From: Peromyscus leucopus | Taxonomy: Eukaryota > Chordata > Mammalia > Rodentia > Cricetidae | Assembly: GCF_004664715.2 (NCBI RefSeq) | Contig: NC_051071.1 | Span: 4,117,501-4,181,500 of the forward strand | DNA length: 64,000 nucleotides | Reading direction: 5' to 3' | Shown: in pieces, positions 35,655 through 46,510 of the stretch | How the letters are laid out: each line of letters opens with the position of its first letter | Numbering within the stretch: the stretch's first letter is position 1 | The notes under the pieces: generated by a model | What the model saw: the letters and a program-made list of their open reading frames with translations, nothing else | Databases searched by the model: none | Told to the model about the DNA's origin: nothing | Translations under genes and position numbers: made by a program

Positions 35655-35840
35655 TTTAAAGATTTATTTATTTATTTTTAAATATATAGTTTATTTTTAT
35701 TTTATGTTCATTGATGTTTTGCCTGTATAGGTATCTCTTGTGAGGGTGTCAGAAGTTGCCATGCGGGTGTGGTACTTGAACCCAGTTCCTGTGGAAGAGC
35801 AGTCAGTGCTCTTAACCACTAAGCCATCTCTCCAGCCCCT
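35655..35840 (-). repeat. B2 SINE, reverse orientation
   Basis: Reverse B2 ending at 'ccatctctccagcccc', with 'agtgctcttaaccactaagc' and a T-rich left end (reverse tail). Confidence 0.85.
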
Positions 35841-36055
35841 TAAAGATTTATTTTTATTTTAAGTTATGTATTTACATGTGTGTGGGTTTGTTCATGTGTA
35901 CATGATACAGTGCTTATAGAGGCCAGAAGAGAATGCTGAGTCCCCTAGAGCTGGAGTCACAGGCAGCTGTGAGTCACCTGACATGTGTGCTAGAAACAGA
36001 ACTTGGGCACTCTGTAAGATCTCTTAACTACTGAGCTACCTCTACATTCCCAAAT
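35841..36055 (-). repeat. Second B2-type SINE, reverse orientation
   Basis: Diverged reverse B2 ('gatctcttaactactgagct') next to the previous one. Confidence 0.7.
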
Positions 36056-36654
36056 CTTTCTTTTTCATACTTCTTTAATTGCTCAGAATCATGTTGCATT
36101 CTATTTTATTTTACTTTATTTAATTTTTTATCCATGTCAGGAATGGTATCTGTGATTGTAAGGTTTTTATTATTCTTTTTTTAATTTGTGTGTGTGTGTG
36201 TTTTCCAGGTCTCACATGTAGAGGTTAGAGTACAACTTCCAAGAGTTAGTTCTTGCCTTTTACCTTTTTAATGCAGGGTCTCTCTTATTTCTACCACTTC
36301 ATTGTATATTCCATATTAGCTGGCCTACAAGGTTCTGCATAAGTCTCCAGCTCTATCTTCCATATTGCCATAGGTATTGGGATTATAGATGAGTGCTACC
36401 CCATATGGCTCTTTATCTAGGTTCTGCAGATTAAACGGCAGGCATTAGGTTTGTGAAGGCAATACAGACTCCATCTTAGGGTAGGGCCACCATCTTAGCC
36501 CACCTGTTGTACTCAGTTCCAGGAAGGACCTCAGGAGTGTGCCATGACAACTCGAACAGATACAGAGCAGTATGCTCCTGCAGACCTTGTCTGTGGTTTA
36601 TAGCGCTTGAAGATATCTAGATAATCCTGCTGAGCATTTCAGATAATCCTTCTC
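36056..36654. other. Unassigned sequence, possible old SINE
   Basis: 36200-36420 has a faint reverse B1/B3-like pattern ('attgggattatagatgagtg'). Nothing else recognised. Confidence 0.4.
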
Positions 36655-36985
36655 AGTGGGTTGTAGGTCCCTGACAAAAGTCTAACCCAATAGTTTCAAA
36701 TGTGGTTTCATGCCCAAAGTCTAGATCAATACTTTCAAAAAATCACCTTGCCCCATATCTCTTATACCCAATCCCAAGTTGCCAAAGCATGTAATTCCCA
36801 GCTTGCAGTTTTTCCCTATAAAAACTCTTTACACCTGGGCTCGCCACCCACTGCCACCACTGTCGAATTTCCCTCTATCTGCCTGGCAGTGGCCCAGGTT
36901 GAACCTGACAATAAAAGGACTTGCTTGCATTGGAAACTGTATCCTTGGTAGTCTCTGGGGGTTTCCTGAAATGAGTACAACAGTT
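36655..36985 (+). repeat. Class I-like LTR, copy 2
   Basis: Same layout and clear similarity to 35130-35450: 'ccctataaaaactctttaca', 'gacaataaaaggac' and 'ggtagtctctgggggtttcc'. Same orientation, 1.5 kb apart. The interval between them is mostly SINE sequence, so they need not be one provirus. Confidence 0.6.
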
Positions 36986-37759
36986 TTATACAGCTAATGA
37001 TTTTAACCTTGAACCATCTGCCCAACTGTAACTGTAGTTTTCCACCTACATTTGTCAAACTTCATTTCAAATTACATTGAATTGACCATTCCAAGCCTCA
37101 GCCCATTCATTGGATACCATTTTCTATTTTGGAATCAGTAATAGAAGAAAAAGCACATCTGGTATTTTTAAAAACTAATAATCTTCTATTGGATCAAAAT
37201 GATTGCTAGGGCAATCCACAAGGGAAGGGGAGGAAGGATTACTTGAGCCCAGTTCAAGACAAGCCTGCAGTGATATAGTTTGACCTTACCACCACCACCC
37301 TCTCCTCCTGAGAAAAAAAGTGGGGGCAGAAATTTGGTCTTTATAGATTCCCAATAGATGCTTCAGATTTTTCAGAATAAATATCAACAAGATATTAATG
37401 AGCTCAACTTTACACAATGAGCAGATGATGCTGGCCGAATGGAAACCAGACTGAACATAGGATTTATTATCTCACATCTGATTTGATTCAAGATCTCCAG
37501 TAATGTCAGAGAATAGATGAGTTTTTTTGAGCACCAAGGCTTTTCTTCTGAAGAGAGAAATGTGGTTACAGACAGGCCTATATCATTGTTGCCAAAAAAG
37601 TTTATGTGGAGGGACCCCAAAACAGCTTGACCACACAGCTGCCATGACAGGCTTAGGGGCCCAGGCAAAGCTTCTGTGACAGGTTTACTGGCAGGCCACA
37701 TCCAGATCCAGGAAAAGCTATAAGCTAACACCACTCAGGGATCCACCCAGGGATGGGGA
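36986..37759. other. Unassigned sequence
   Basis: Nothing with coding or structural features that I can name. Confidence 0.4.
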
Positions 37760-38062
37760 AGTACCTGACATCCCAAACATTCCAACCATTAGATAAGGTG
37801 GCCAGAAGTCTTGGAGTCTAGCACACACCTATTTTTGTTTTACAGATACCCCTACACAATTGTCAGCCAATCAGGATCCTGAACCCTGGAAATCCCCTTG
37901 TCCCAACCTCTGCCAAGATAAAAATCCCACCTCACTTGAGCTTGGGACTCTGCTCTCACTACTTCATGGGGCAGACAGACCAAGCACCAGAGCTTGAAAA
38001 TAAAGGCTCTTTGCTTTTACATGTGGTGGTCTTTTGGGGGTCCCCACGATCTGGGCATAGCA
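37760..38062 (+). repeat. Class I-like LTR, solo
   Basis: CAAT/TATA-like region ('ttgtcagccaatcaggatcc', 'caagataaaaatcccacctc'), 'gaaaataaaggctctttgct' and a terminal 'ggtcttttgggggtccccac'. Typical U3-R-U5 order of a gammaretrovirus-like LTR, different from the two at 35.1 and 36.7 kb. Confidence 0.6.
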
Positions 38063-39889
38063 GTTTAAAGGAGAGAGAAATCCTATTCTTTGACTCGATT
38101 TTATGTAAATCAGAGGTCATTTGAATGCCATTGATAGAAACCTAACTTAAGCCACTTTAAGCAAAATGAATTACTCTGTGAATCTGTTGACTTGTGTGAC
38201 TGAAAGTTTTTGGAGGGGTTCTTTAAAAACTAGCTTTTAAAAAAATCTAACCTAAGGTCTAAAACAGTGACACCAAAATTAGCTTCTGTCTTTGTGAGGC
38301 TCTCCCTAGGTATGGCTCCAATCAGGCAAGTTTTCTGGGTGTCTTGGCAAAAGGCTCCTGACTGCTCTGACTAGAATGACTCAGCCATCTCCTGAGTCTC
38401 AAAGAGAGCATTCACTCCAGCTGTTCCAGACAGTTTGGCCTGTGTTTATCCCAGAGCCAATCAATCATTGCAGCACATAGATGAAATACTTTGATTAGTT
38501 AAGAGTGGGCCTGTTACCTCTCAACTAGTGTGAGGGAAGGGATTAGCCCTAACAAAATCACAAGGACCAGGGGAAACAACAATAAACAGGATAGTAAAGG
38601 GACTGGACCTGCCTGGACTGAGTCTACCAGGTTGATCTCAATCCTCAGGGGAGTCTTTGCCCTGGAGGAGGTGGGAATGGGGGGTGGGCTGGGGGGGAGG
38701 GGGGAGAACAAGGGAATCCGTGGCTGATAGGTAGAATTAAATTATATTGTGAAATAAAAAATAAAATTCCAAATGACATGAAAACATTCTTGAAATAATT
38801 ATCTTGCAAAGTAGGATCAAAATGATGAACAGAATATTATTCTAGTGTGTAAATCAGTATTTTACTCATGAATAAGCAATCTGTCCAATCAGTGCCATTA
38901 CATTTAATTATCTTATTTTGTATATTTTTCTTCATTTTATAAGTTTTCTAAAATTAAAGACATATTGCTTTTATAATTGAAAACATTTACAAAAAAATGT
39001 TAGAATTCAAGAATAAAGTTGGAGTGATTGGAAAAAAAAAAAAAAGAATAAACAACAGTCCCAGCAAATTTCCACACATGTTTATAAGGTGAGAGGAAGA
39101 CTTTTCCATACAAAAAAAGATGAGAAGGAATAATGCCAAGATTAAAGCAACAGATGTCCACTAAATTCTTGCTTTAATTTGTATTATGTGTGTTAGCCAT
39201 TGTGTGGGCTCTTTAAAGAGTTACCTGCCCAATTTCCTGGGAAGACAGTAGTTTAGTAATTTACACTGATCTTGTTAACCCTTTTCAGTTGGCATGCTAG
39301 GAATGGTTTTCCCATCAGTTGCTTCTTAATTTTGCTATGTTTCAGTAATGTAATCTTAAATTTCACATAGACCCATGCTTTTATTCATTCTGACATGAAG
39401 TAATTTTATGAATCGGTTACTCTGATTTAACTTCCATGGTCCAGTTTCTTCATTTGTTAAAATGAGTGGTAACTTTTCTTCCTGTTCTTTACACATGTTT
39501 ATGAAGATGAAATTAGGTCAATTTATTTCAAAGTATAGGCTTCAAGATAGTGCTTGAAGTGATGCTCTAAGCTCTTGCTGCCAGAGGGTGTTCAGTGGTA
39601 TCCCATAGCAAACACCATGAGCAATTCATTTGTAGTTTACATTCTTTCTGCCAAATAGAGCAGAAGGAGCCCCTCCTTCCTTGTTCCAGCCAGCCAAGGC
39701 CAGCAGCAGGAAGAAAAGTTCATAGCAGTGAAGAAAACTCAGATGCTGGTCAGAGCCTGAAGAAGAGTCATAAGAAACTAAGGCAAATAGACCAGGCTGA
39801 ACAAGAAAGTGGGGGGCTGGCACTCTCCTGAGTTCATGTGAAGGAGTAGCCTTCTTGTGGTTAAAAATGTAGCCCTTACAATGAACTCT
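38063..39889. other. Unassigned sequence
   Basis: No gene. AT-rich except a G-rich stretch at 38670-38705. A short A tract at 39031-39045 may end an old retroposon. Confidence 0.4.
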
Positions 39890-40215
39890 GAGGAGCTGCA
39901 GGGATGGCTTGGAGGTTAAAAGTGCTTGCAACACAACCCCAGGACCTGATTTCAGATATCCCAACCATGTAATAAGTGAGGCACAGTCTCATGACTGTAA
40001 CCCCAGCACTGTAGTGGGTGGAGGCAGGAAAATCAACTGGTCTTGCTGGCTGCCAGCTTAACTGAAAAAACAAGAGCTCCAGGTTCAGAGGGAAACCCTG
40101 CCTCAAAAATATGAGAGAGTCACAGGGGAGGATACTTGATGCACCACCTTTCAATATACAAGCACACCCACATGCACATACATACATAACACTCTTACAC
40201 TCACATAAACACACA
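39890..40215 (+). repeat. B3/B2-like SINE
   Basis: Starts 'ggatggcttggaggttaaaa' and continues 'gtgcttgcaacacaa', with 'actgtaaccccagcactgta' in the middle and a C/A-rich tail. Probably B3-type or a B2 with a B1-like inner part. Confidence 0.55.
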
Positions 40216-40582
40216 AACTTTTAGCATTTTCAAAGACATAGATTAAGAATATTCTAGAAACCGGTTATATAGTTTAGAAATAGAGCTTTTGTCTAAGAAA
40301 TGTAAAGCTTTAATTCCCTGCACTGAAACTTAACAAAACAAAATAATTCCTGCACATGGAATTTAGATTCTAATACAAAATGTAGCATCAGATAGTCTAG
40401 TATAGATGAAGTTCAGCTGCCTTTGAGAAAAGAATTAAGATGGGATAAAATAAGAAATGATTCATTTGTTTACAATGATCAAAGAATTTATAAATTCCTC
40501 CACAAGGAAAAACTGGAAATTATTTTCACATCCCCTCCCATTTCCCTGGGAAGTTTTCACATATATTTATTTCTAAATTAAT

Positions 40583-40608
40583 TATATATATATATATATA
40601 TATATAGT
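40583..40608 (+). repeat. (AT)n tract
   Basis: Thirteen AT units. Confidence 0.9.
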
Positions 40609-40669
40609 ATCATTAAGAGGTTAGTTTATAGTTACACTCCACAAGTCCTTTTATCATTTTTTTCCATGG

Positions 40670-40945
40670 GGCCACAATGGTGACTCAACAGTACCATTGT
40701 TGGAGAGGACTCAAGTTGGATTTTCAACACCTATATATAACAGCTCACAGCACCATATAACTCAAGTTCCAGAGGGATCTGGTGCCACTTCTGGGTTTGG
40801 TTCCTAGCACCCACATGGTGGTTCACAAACTTATATAACTCCAGTCCCAGGGCATATGATGCCCTCTTCTGACCTCCATGGGCAACAAGCACATATGTGG
40901 TACACATTCATACATACACATGAAATAAAATAAATACATCTAAAA
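40670..40945 (+). repeat. B2-related SINE, possibly duplicated inside
   Basis: Contains two 'acatggtggttcacaaactt'-like segments and the B2 body 'gatgccctcttctgacctcc', ending in (AATA)n. Confidence 0.65.
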
Positions 40946-40995
40946 TAATTAAAAGGACTTATCTAATTTATTGTTAATAGATGAAAGAATCGGGG

Positions 40996-41330
40996 CTGTC
41001 TTAGGGTTTTGGTTGCTGTGAAGAGCCACCATGACTGTGGCAACTCTTTTAAAGAAAATATTTAATTGGGGTGGCTCACTTGTAGTTTCAAAGGTTCAGT
41101 CCATTATCATCATGGCGGGAAGCATGGAGGTGTGCAAGCAGACATGGTGCTGGTAGCTGAGAGTCCTACATCTTTCAGGCAACAGGAATCAACTGAATGG
41201 CCACACTGGGGGAAGCTTGAGCAAAAGAGACCTCAAAGCACACCCTCATAGTAACACACTTCCTCCAACAAGGCCAGAAATCATAATAGTGCCACTCCCT
41301 TCGGGAGCCATTTTCTTTGAAACCATCACA
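40996..41330 (-). repeat. MaLR LTR (MT type), reverse, left end of a split element
   Basis: Plus-strand start 'ctgtcttagggttttggttg' and 'ttaattggggtggctcactt' are the reverse complement of an MT-type LTR 3' end. It pairs with 46181-46510 at the other side of the USP1 retrogene. Confidence 0.78.
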
Positions 41331-42160
41331 TTCCACTCACTGGTCCCCAAAGGTTTATAGACATATTATAATGCAAAAAAAAAAATACATTAAGTCCAGC
41401 TTCAAAAGTCCCCATAGTCTATAACAGTCTCAAACTTGTTTTGAAGTCCAAAGTCTCTTCTGAGATACATGAACAATCTCTTAAGTGTAATTCCCCTATA
41501 AAAAAAATCAAAATAAAAAAGCAGATCACATATTTCCAACATAAAATGGCACAGGATATATATTACCATTCCAAAGAAAGAGTGAAAACTTTGTGTATGA
41601 TGTCAAAACACTTTTCAAATCTCCAACTCTGTTCAGTTTTGTTGGCTGCAACACACTTCTTTCTCTAGGGCTTGTTTCACTCCCCATTAGTAGCTCTCTT
41701 TGGCAGGTATCCCACAGCTCTGGCATCTCTAACATCTTGGGTTTTCCAAAGCAATCCAGGCTTCAACTTCATAGCTTTACTCAATGGCCTCTCCAGTAGA
41801 CCTCCATTCAGAAACACCCCTGACACAAGCTTGGTCTTGGTGGCTTTCTTTAGGCATGGAGGCAAATTCCATAGCCTATTTCTTCCATCCTTAATTCTAA
41901 AGTCAGACCATGTAGCCGAACCTCCTATGTTCTGCTGCTTGCTAGGACTGGAAGATGCCCCCTCATTCAGTTATGTCTTCACCAGCCTGCTGTCCTGACT
42001 TACTCTGTAGACAAGGCTGGTCCCAAACTCAGAGATATGTCAGCCTCTGCCTTCTGAGTGTTGGAATTAAAGGTGGGCAGCACTATTCTGGGCTCTTTAA
42101 TTCCTTTTCACAAGTTGGAAATTTGGCTGGGTGGGAGCTTGTCCTGAAATAACCACTTCC
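41331..42160 (-). mobile_element. MaLR internal sequence, left part
   Basis: Non-coding internal region of a MaLR element ('ccccatagtctataacagtc', 'aggtatcccacagctctggc'). It is interrupted at 42160 by the retrogene and continues after 45653. The interior 41990-42150 includes B1-like reverse sequence. Its frames do not code for a known protein. Confidence 0.7.
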
Positions 42161-42175
42161 TTTATTTCATTTCTT
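42161..42175 (-). repeat. Target-site duplication of the USP1 retrogene, 3' copy
   Basis: Plus-strand tttatttcatttctt, identical to 45639-45653, next to the poly(A) tail (poly T on plus, 42174-42186). Confidence 0.93.
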
Positions 42176-42186
42176 TTTTTTTTTTT

Positions 42187-42927
42187 GTTAAACAGTTTAA
42201 ATTTTATTGACCTCCCAGTTTTTAAAAAAAAAAAAATTAAAGGTCACACCTCTAGGTCGATGTACTATATACAGATCGTGCAGAATGAGTATGAAGAGAT
42301 ACAAATGAGTCATGCCCAAAAGATTGACTAGAGTACAGAGTCATCTTCATAAATACATATAAAATCCTTATGAAGACAGAAGGGACTGCCAGGTTTTCTG
42401 AGACACTTTCCAAAGTTATTCAAGGCACAAAATATACACCACTGTGAATATACACACTCTAGGCTTTGTGCCTCTGATTTGGCTCCATGACTATTATAAA
42501 ACTAAATATACTGAATGAGATTCTGTTTCTCAGGTGAAAAAGCCAGACCTATAAACATCAAGTAGATAATTACTCCAAAATATGGAGAATACAAATACAA
42601 GCACTTTATTTTAAAAAGCAAACACAAAAGATCGTGTAAATCCAAAAGTGTTAACTGCTTCCAAGCTTCCATTTTGGATCATTTAGTACCTATACAAGTT
42701 TGTTCCCAGGAGCTTATTATGCATCACTTGTCTCTACTAAGGAAAATGATTCTAAAAATTAACATGGTTTTCAGTATTTAAAATCTCACTATTTATATAA
42801 AAGTCTAGAGAGACCAATAATATCCGATAGCTTCAAAAGATAAACTAAGATAAGACTCTTAGGTGTAATCAACTTTACCAATGTTTGTCCAGGTCTGTTT
42901 AATATATACACAAGGAAAATATACTCA
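42187..42927 (-). other. USP1 retrogene 3' UTR and poly(A) tail
   Basis: About 740 bases downstream of the stop codon, AT-rich. AATAAA (plus-strand tttatt, 42203-42208) lies about 16 bases before a 13-base poly(A) tail (42174-42186). This shows that a processed, polyadenylated mRNA was copied. Confidence 0.85.
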
Positions 42928-45279
42928 CTATAATTTCTTATAAAATAGCAAGTAGGGAGTAGATGTAGGAGATGTAGAAGGGGAAAGAGAATTCAAAAAG
43001 TCCTTCTCTTCTGTGACTTTTACTTCAGAGTCATCAAAGAGCAACCATTTCCCCTCGTACTCCTTTAAGCTTTGCACTACATAGGAAATTTTGTTCTCAA
43101 ATCCATTCATGTTAATGCCTGTTTGGTCACTGGATTCCTTGTTCCTGTCGGATTCGTGGGTCCCATTTGTATCATTAGTTTCAGAATTTCTATTTTCAGC
43201 CAACGCTGTCCCGGCAACTTTATCAGGATTAGACGCTTTGTTGTACAGTTCATAATCTGCTTTGCTCTTTTGTCCTCCAAGAAGTCCAACAGCTTCTACA
43301 TTTTTTTTGTTCAAAACTTTACTTGGCTGGGCATTTCCACCAACTCTAATTGACACTTCATCACCGTAATTTTCAGCCATCCCCCTTGCTTCCTCCTCAT
43401 TCAATGGCTCTGGCTTACCTAGTTCACACATCTGGTCAACCACAAAATTCCCTTTATCTAGTTCTAGACTGTTAAGGTCAGTGACTTTCACAGAAGCAGT
43501 GTAGTGCCCAGTACTAATAGTAATGCCACTGTGCATCACAACAGCAAATAATCCATAGCTGTCATTAGTCGGCTTTGTACTCCATTCTTCTAGTGACAGT
43601 TTAAGAGGTGTCAATAAAGGAGTGTTGATCTTGGAAAGTCCACCACCATAACAATCAAACTCCAAGCCACTAGCAGCAAAGCACTTCAGATGGATAGTGA
43701 TAACTTCAGGCATTTTATCAAATAAGAGACTTCGCTCTGCTTCTGTATAATGATGGCAATTTTCACAAAAATATTTATCTTCCCCTACAATTCTCTCCAC
43801 TGAAGCAAACTGTGAAATTGCCCATCTTAAGGTCTTCATTTCTGTTTTTGGCTCTGGAGAAATTTCAGAGCTCTCCTCAACTTTAGAAAGCTCATCTTCT
43901 TGTACCGGGACACTAATATCCTGAAAATCTTCTCTTCTTTCTGTTAAGCTTTCACATTCCAAACAGCGAGTCCTTAATACTAGCTGACCTTGAAATAATT
44001 TCTCTACGAGTTCAAAACCAACTTGTTCTGCACCTTTGTTTATGGGCTTAACTTCACTAACGTGCACAGGTTTAACACTGCTTCCTGGAGATTCGAGAAT
44101 ACCACCATTGGCTGTGTTCTCACTTTCGTTCTTCCCTAAGTCCTCTTCCAGGTCATACTCGTTCTCTTTAGGTTGTCCTTTGGATCGCTGGTTTGTTGTT
44201 ATTTTCCCCAGACTACAGAACTTAGAAAGAATGCTGGGCTGCTTAGTTGTAGACTTTAGCCAATTGATTTTAACTTTTGATTTCTTTTGAGAGGGTCTTG
44301 CACTCTCATTTTCAGAAACACACTTGGGGATGATTTTAGAAATCTCAACTGTGTCACCTGTAGCTTTTCTTTTTGATCTAGTTTGTCTCTGGTTCTCTTC
44401 CAATGACTGGGGTTCCTTGGACAATTTAACTTTTTTCTTCAGGTTACCAGACTCACTGTCACTTTTTCTTTTCCAGTTTCCTTTTGGAAGTTTTTCTTTA
44501 AAGTCCTCCAAATTCCTCATACTGTCCATCTCCGTGTTGTTGACTCCACTCATCTCCTCTTTCTGATGAGATTTTTCTTCTACCTTAGTAGATAATTCAG
44601 CCAAGTTTTTCACTTCTTCTTTTTTTAGGAGTTGACATGTTTCTTGAATGTTTCCCAGAATACACTGTAGCACTTCCTGTGCATCATGCTGTAGATATCC
44701 TTCATACATAGGGTTGAGTTCCCTGAGTGTGTTAAGCAGTCGCCTTGGCTGTGTAGCAAGTTCATCTGTATATTTCTCTGGATTTAAGAGAAAACTAGCT
44801 TGAAGCTGTTCAACTGAAATTATTAAGGACTGTAAACTGCATATAAGCTCATAACTTGCCAAAGGATCTTCTTTGCAGCTTCCCTTATCTTTCTGATTAG
44901 AGTCATCCTTCAGAGCTTCTTTCTTCCTTGAAATAATATTAAATAAGTGCTTCACTCCAGACTTAAAACCAGGACAAAAGTATAACACCTGAAGAATACT
45001 ATTCAGATAGCAAGTGTTGCCAAGATTATTCAGTCCCACAAATGGTAACAGGTTTTCTCTCTTCTCACAGTTTATTGGTGAGGATTGTGCCGCAGGAACA
45101 ACTTGGTCAATCTCAGATCCTCTGTATTCAGAAGCTTTTTCTTCATTTTCTTGAGAATCGGTGAAATCTAAAGCTCTTTTAGTTTCCTTTTTCTGAAAAA
45201 ACTTCAAAGAAAGTCTGTTCTTCTTCGATGGACTACCTCTTGAAAGCCCATTACTTTCACTAGGTATGACACCAGGCAT
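42928..45279 (-). CDS. USP1: USP1 retrogene: intact intronless ubiquitin-specific protease 1
   Basis: Uninterrupted 783-codon frame, against about 785 residues for human USP1. In the parent family, USP1 with its activator UAF1 (WDR48) removes monoubiquitin from FANCD2 and PCNA in the nucleus during DNA crosslink repair and translesion synthesis. Seen here: Cys box G-N-T-C-Y with Cys90; His box T-G-H-Y with His592; Asp749 in F-D-D-S-E-V; two C-x-x-C pairs (R-C-L-E-C, F-C-E-N-C) of the zinc ribbon; and the self-cleavage Gly668-Gly669 in L-L-G-G-Q-K. No intron interrupts it. A poly(A) tail and 15-bp target duplications show it is a retrocopy placed in a MaLR element. The start is the ATG at 45279 in an A-rich context. 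Whether it is expressed is unknown; a recent neutral copy is the alternative. Confidence 0.93.
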   Translation of the reverse strand: MPGVIPSESNGLSRGSPSKKNRLSLKFFQKKETKRALDFTDSQENEEKASEYRGSEIDQVVPAAQSSPINCEKRENLLPFVGLNNLGNTCYLNSILQVLYFCPGFKSGVKHLFNIISRKKEALKDDSNQKDKGSCKEDPLASYELICSLQSLIISVEQLQASFLLNPEKYTDELATQPRRLLNTLRELNPMYEGYLQHDAQEVLQCILGNIQETCQLLKKEEVKNLAELSTKVEEKSHQKEEMSGVNNTEMDSMRNLEDFKEKLPKGNWKRKSDSESGNLKKKVKLSKEPQSLEENQRQTRSKRKATGDTVEISKIIPKCVSENESARPSQKKSKVKINWLKSTTKQPSILSKFCSLGKITTNQRSKGQPKENEYDLEEDLGKNESENTANGGILESPGSSVKPVHVSEVKPINKGAEQVGFELVEKLFQGQLVLRTRCLECESLTERREDFQDISVPVQEDELSKVEESSEISPEPKTEMKTLRWAISQFASVERIVGEDKYFCENCHHYTEAERSLLFDKMPEVITIHLKCFAASGLEFDCYGGGLSKINTPLLTPLKLSLEEWSTKPTNDSYGLFAVVMHSGITISTGHYTASVKVTDLNSLELDKGNFVVDQMCELGKPEPLNEEEARGMAENYGDEVSIRVGGNAQPSKVLNKKNVEAVGLLGGQKSKADYELYNKASNPDKVAGTALAENRNSETNDTNGTHESDRNKESSDQTGINMNGFENKISYVVQSLKEYEGKWLLFDDSEVKVTEEKDFLNSLSPSTSPTSTPYLLFYKKL

Positions 45280-45638
45280 TTTCTTTTAAAATTGCAAGGA
45301 GTTGACGAGAATTAACTTATAGAAGGCAGCTGTAATCACCAATTAAATCCGGTCATGGCCCTGAGCAAGTCCGCGGCGCCGCTGCCGCCGGGGAGACCAG
45401 CCGGGCAGAGGGCGGGCGCGACAGGTGAGCCCCGCCGCCGTCCCGGGAGAGGGGTCGCTGGTGGGTGCCTCCCGCGCGGGAGTGACCATTCGTCCGCCGA
45501 GCGGGAGCCGGGCCGCCGCTCGGTCCTGCCCGCCGCGGCCCCACTACATCCCCGGCGCAGCCGGGCCGCGAAGGCTACGGGCGCACGGTGGTGGCGGCGC
45601 TCCCGAGCCGCAGGGTCCCCCGCTCGGCCACCGAGCCT
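45280..45638 (-). promoter_or_regulatory. USP1 retrogene leader with CpG-rich 5' end
   Basis: The retrocopied 5' UTR. The part 45352-45637 is strongly GC- and CpG-rich, in contrast to the AT-rich surroundings, and looks like the CpG-island first exon of the parent. It could act as a promoter or merely be inherited sequence. It ends at the right target-site duplication. The plus-strand frames across it are antisense artefacts. Confidence 0.8.
45336..45356 (-). CDS. Short upstream ORF in the USP1 leader
   Basis: ATG-ACC-GGA-TTT-AAT-TGG-TGA, six codons, ending 57 bases before the main ATG. It may reduce translation of the main frame. Support is only the reading frame; conservation is not known. 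Confidence 0.35.
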   Translation of the reverse strand: MTGFNW

Positions 45639-45653
45639 TTTATTTCATTTCTT
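45639..45653 (-). repeat. Target-site duplication of the USP1 retrogene, 5' copy
   Basis: Plus-strand tttatttcatttctt, identical to 42161-42175, directly after the CpG-rich leader. The perfect 15-bp match suggests a young insertion. Confidence 0.93.
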
Positions 45654-46180
45654 ACTTAATCTGTTTATCTACTTGAACATATGACTTAGTTCCATTCTAC
45701 TTTTTGGTGTTCCTTTTCTCTTTAGATCTTACATTTTATAATTTACCCTGCTCAGCTGGGTTCTTTTCATTATAAATCTTCATTAGAGTTAACACTAATA
45801 ACCACAAAACAGAGTCTATGTTAGGATGTTTTGAGATTTCCTCTGCCAATGTAATTAATCCAAAATTCTTCACTTCAGCCTTAGGCAGACTCTTTGGACA
45901 AGGGCCAAAAGGCATCTACTTTTCTTCACCAAAATATCACAAGAATCATCTCTAGACAATATACTAAAATTCCTCTCCTCTGAAACCTCTTAAGTGAGCC
46001 CGTGACAGTTCAAATATCTCTTACGACTTGTCTTCCATGCTCCTACTAGTGTGCCCTACTAAGCAGTGCTTAAAGCATTCTACTGCTTTCATAACCCAAA
46101 GTACCAAAGTCCAAATTCCTTCAAACAAAAACATGGTGAGGCTTATCACAGCAATAACCCAGTTCCTTGTACCAACTTCT
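45654..46180 (-). mobile_element. MaLR internal sequence, right part
   Basis: Continuation of the element interrupted by the retrogene ('cagctgggttcttttcatta', 'tataaatcttcattagagtt'). Non-coding. Confidence 0.68.
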
Positions 46181-46510
46181 GTCTTAGGAATTTTATTACT
46201 GTGAAAAGACACCATGACTACAGCAATTTTTATAAAGAAAACATTTAATTGGGGTGACTCAATTATAGTTTCAGTGGTTAAGTTATTATCATCAGGATGG
46301 AAAGCATGGCAGTGTGCAGTCAAACATGTTGGTAGCTGAGAGTACTACATGTTGCAGGCAACAGGAAGTTGACTGAACAGTCACATTGAGGGAAGCTTGA
46401 GCAAAAGAGACCTCAAATCCCATTCCTGTAGTGACATACTTCCTCCAGCAAAGCCACACCTCATAACAGTGCCACTCCCTTTCTTTCAGACCACCACAGG
46501 GACTAAATGG
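46181..46510 (-). repeat. MaLR LTR (MT type), reverse, right end of the split element
   Basis: Matches 40996-41330 ('gaaaagacaccatgactaca', 'acatttaattggggtgactc', 'cagtgccactccctttc'). The pair defines a MaLR element that was present before the USP1 retrocopy. Confidence 0.78.

Noticed and set aside
35071..37058. Frames of 70-124 codons around 35-37 kb
   Set aside because: They run across LTR sequence with TATA and poly(A) signals; not genes.
43072..44566. Plus-strand frames inside the USP1 copy
   Set aside because: Antisense shadows of the USP1 coding frame.
45355..45684. 109-codon plus-strand ORF with CpG content
   Set aside because: Antisense of the USP1 retrogene leader; it runs through the target duplication into MaLR sequence.
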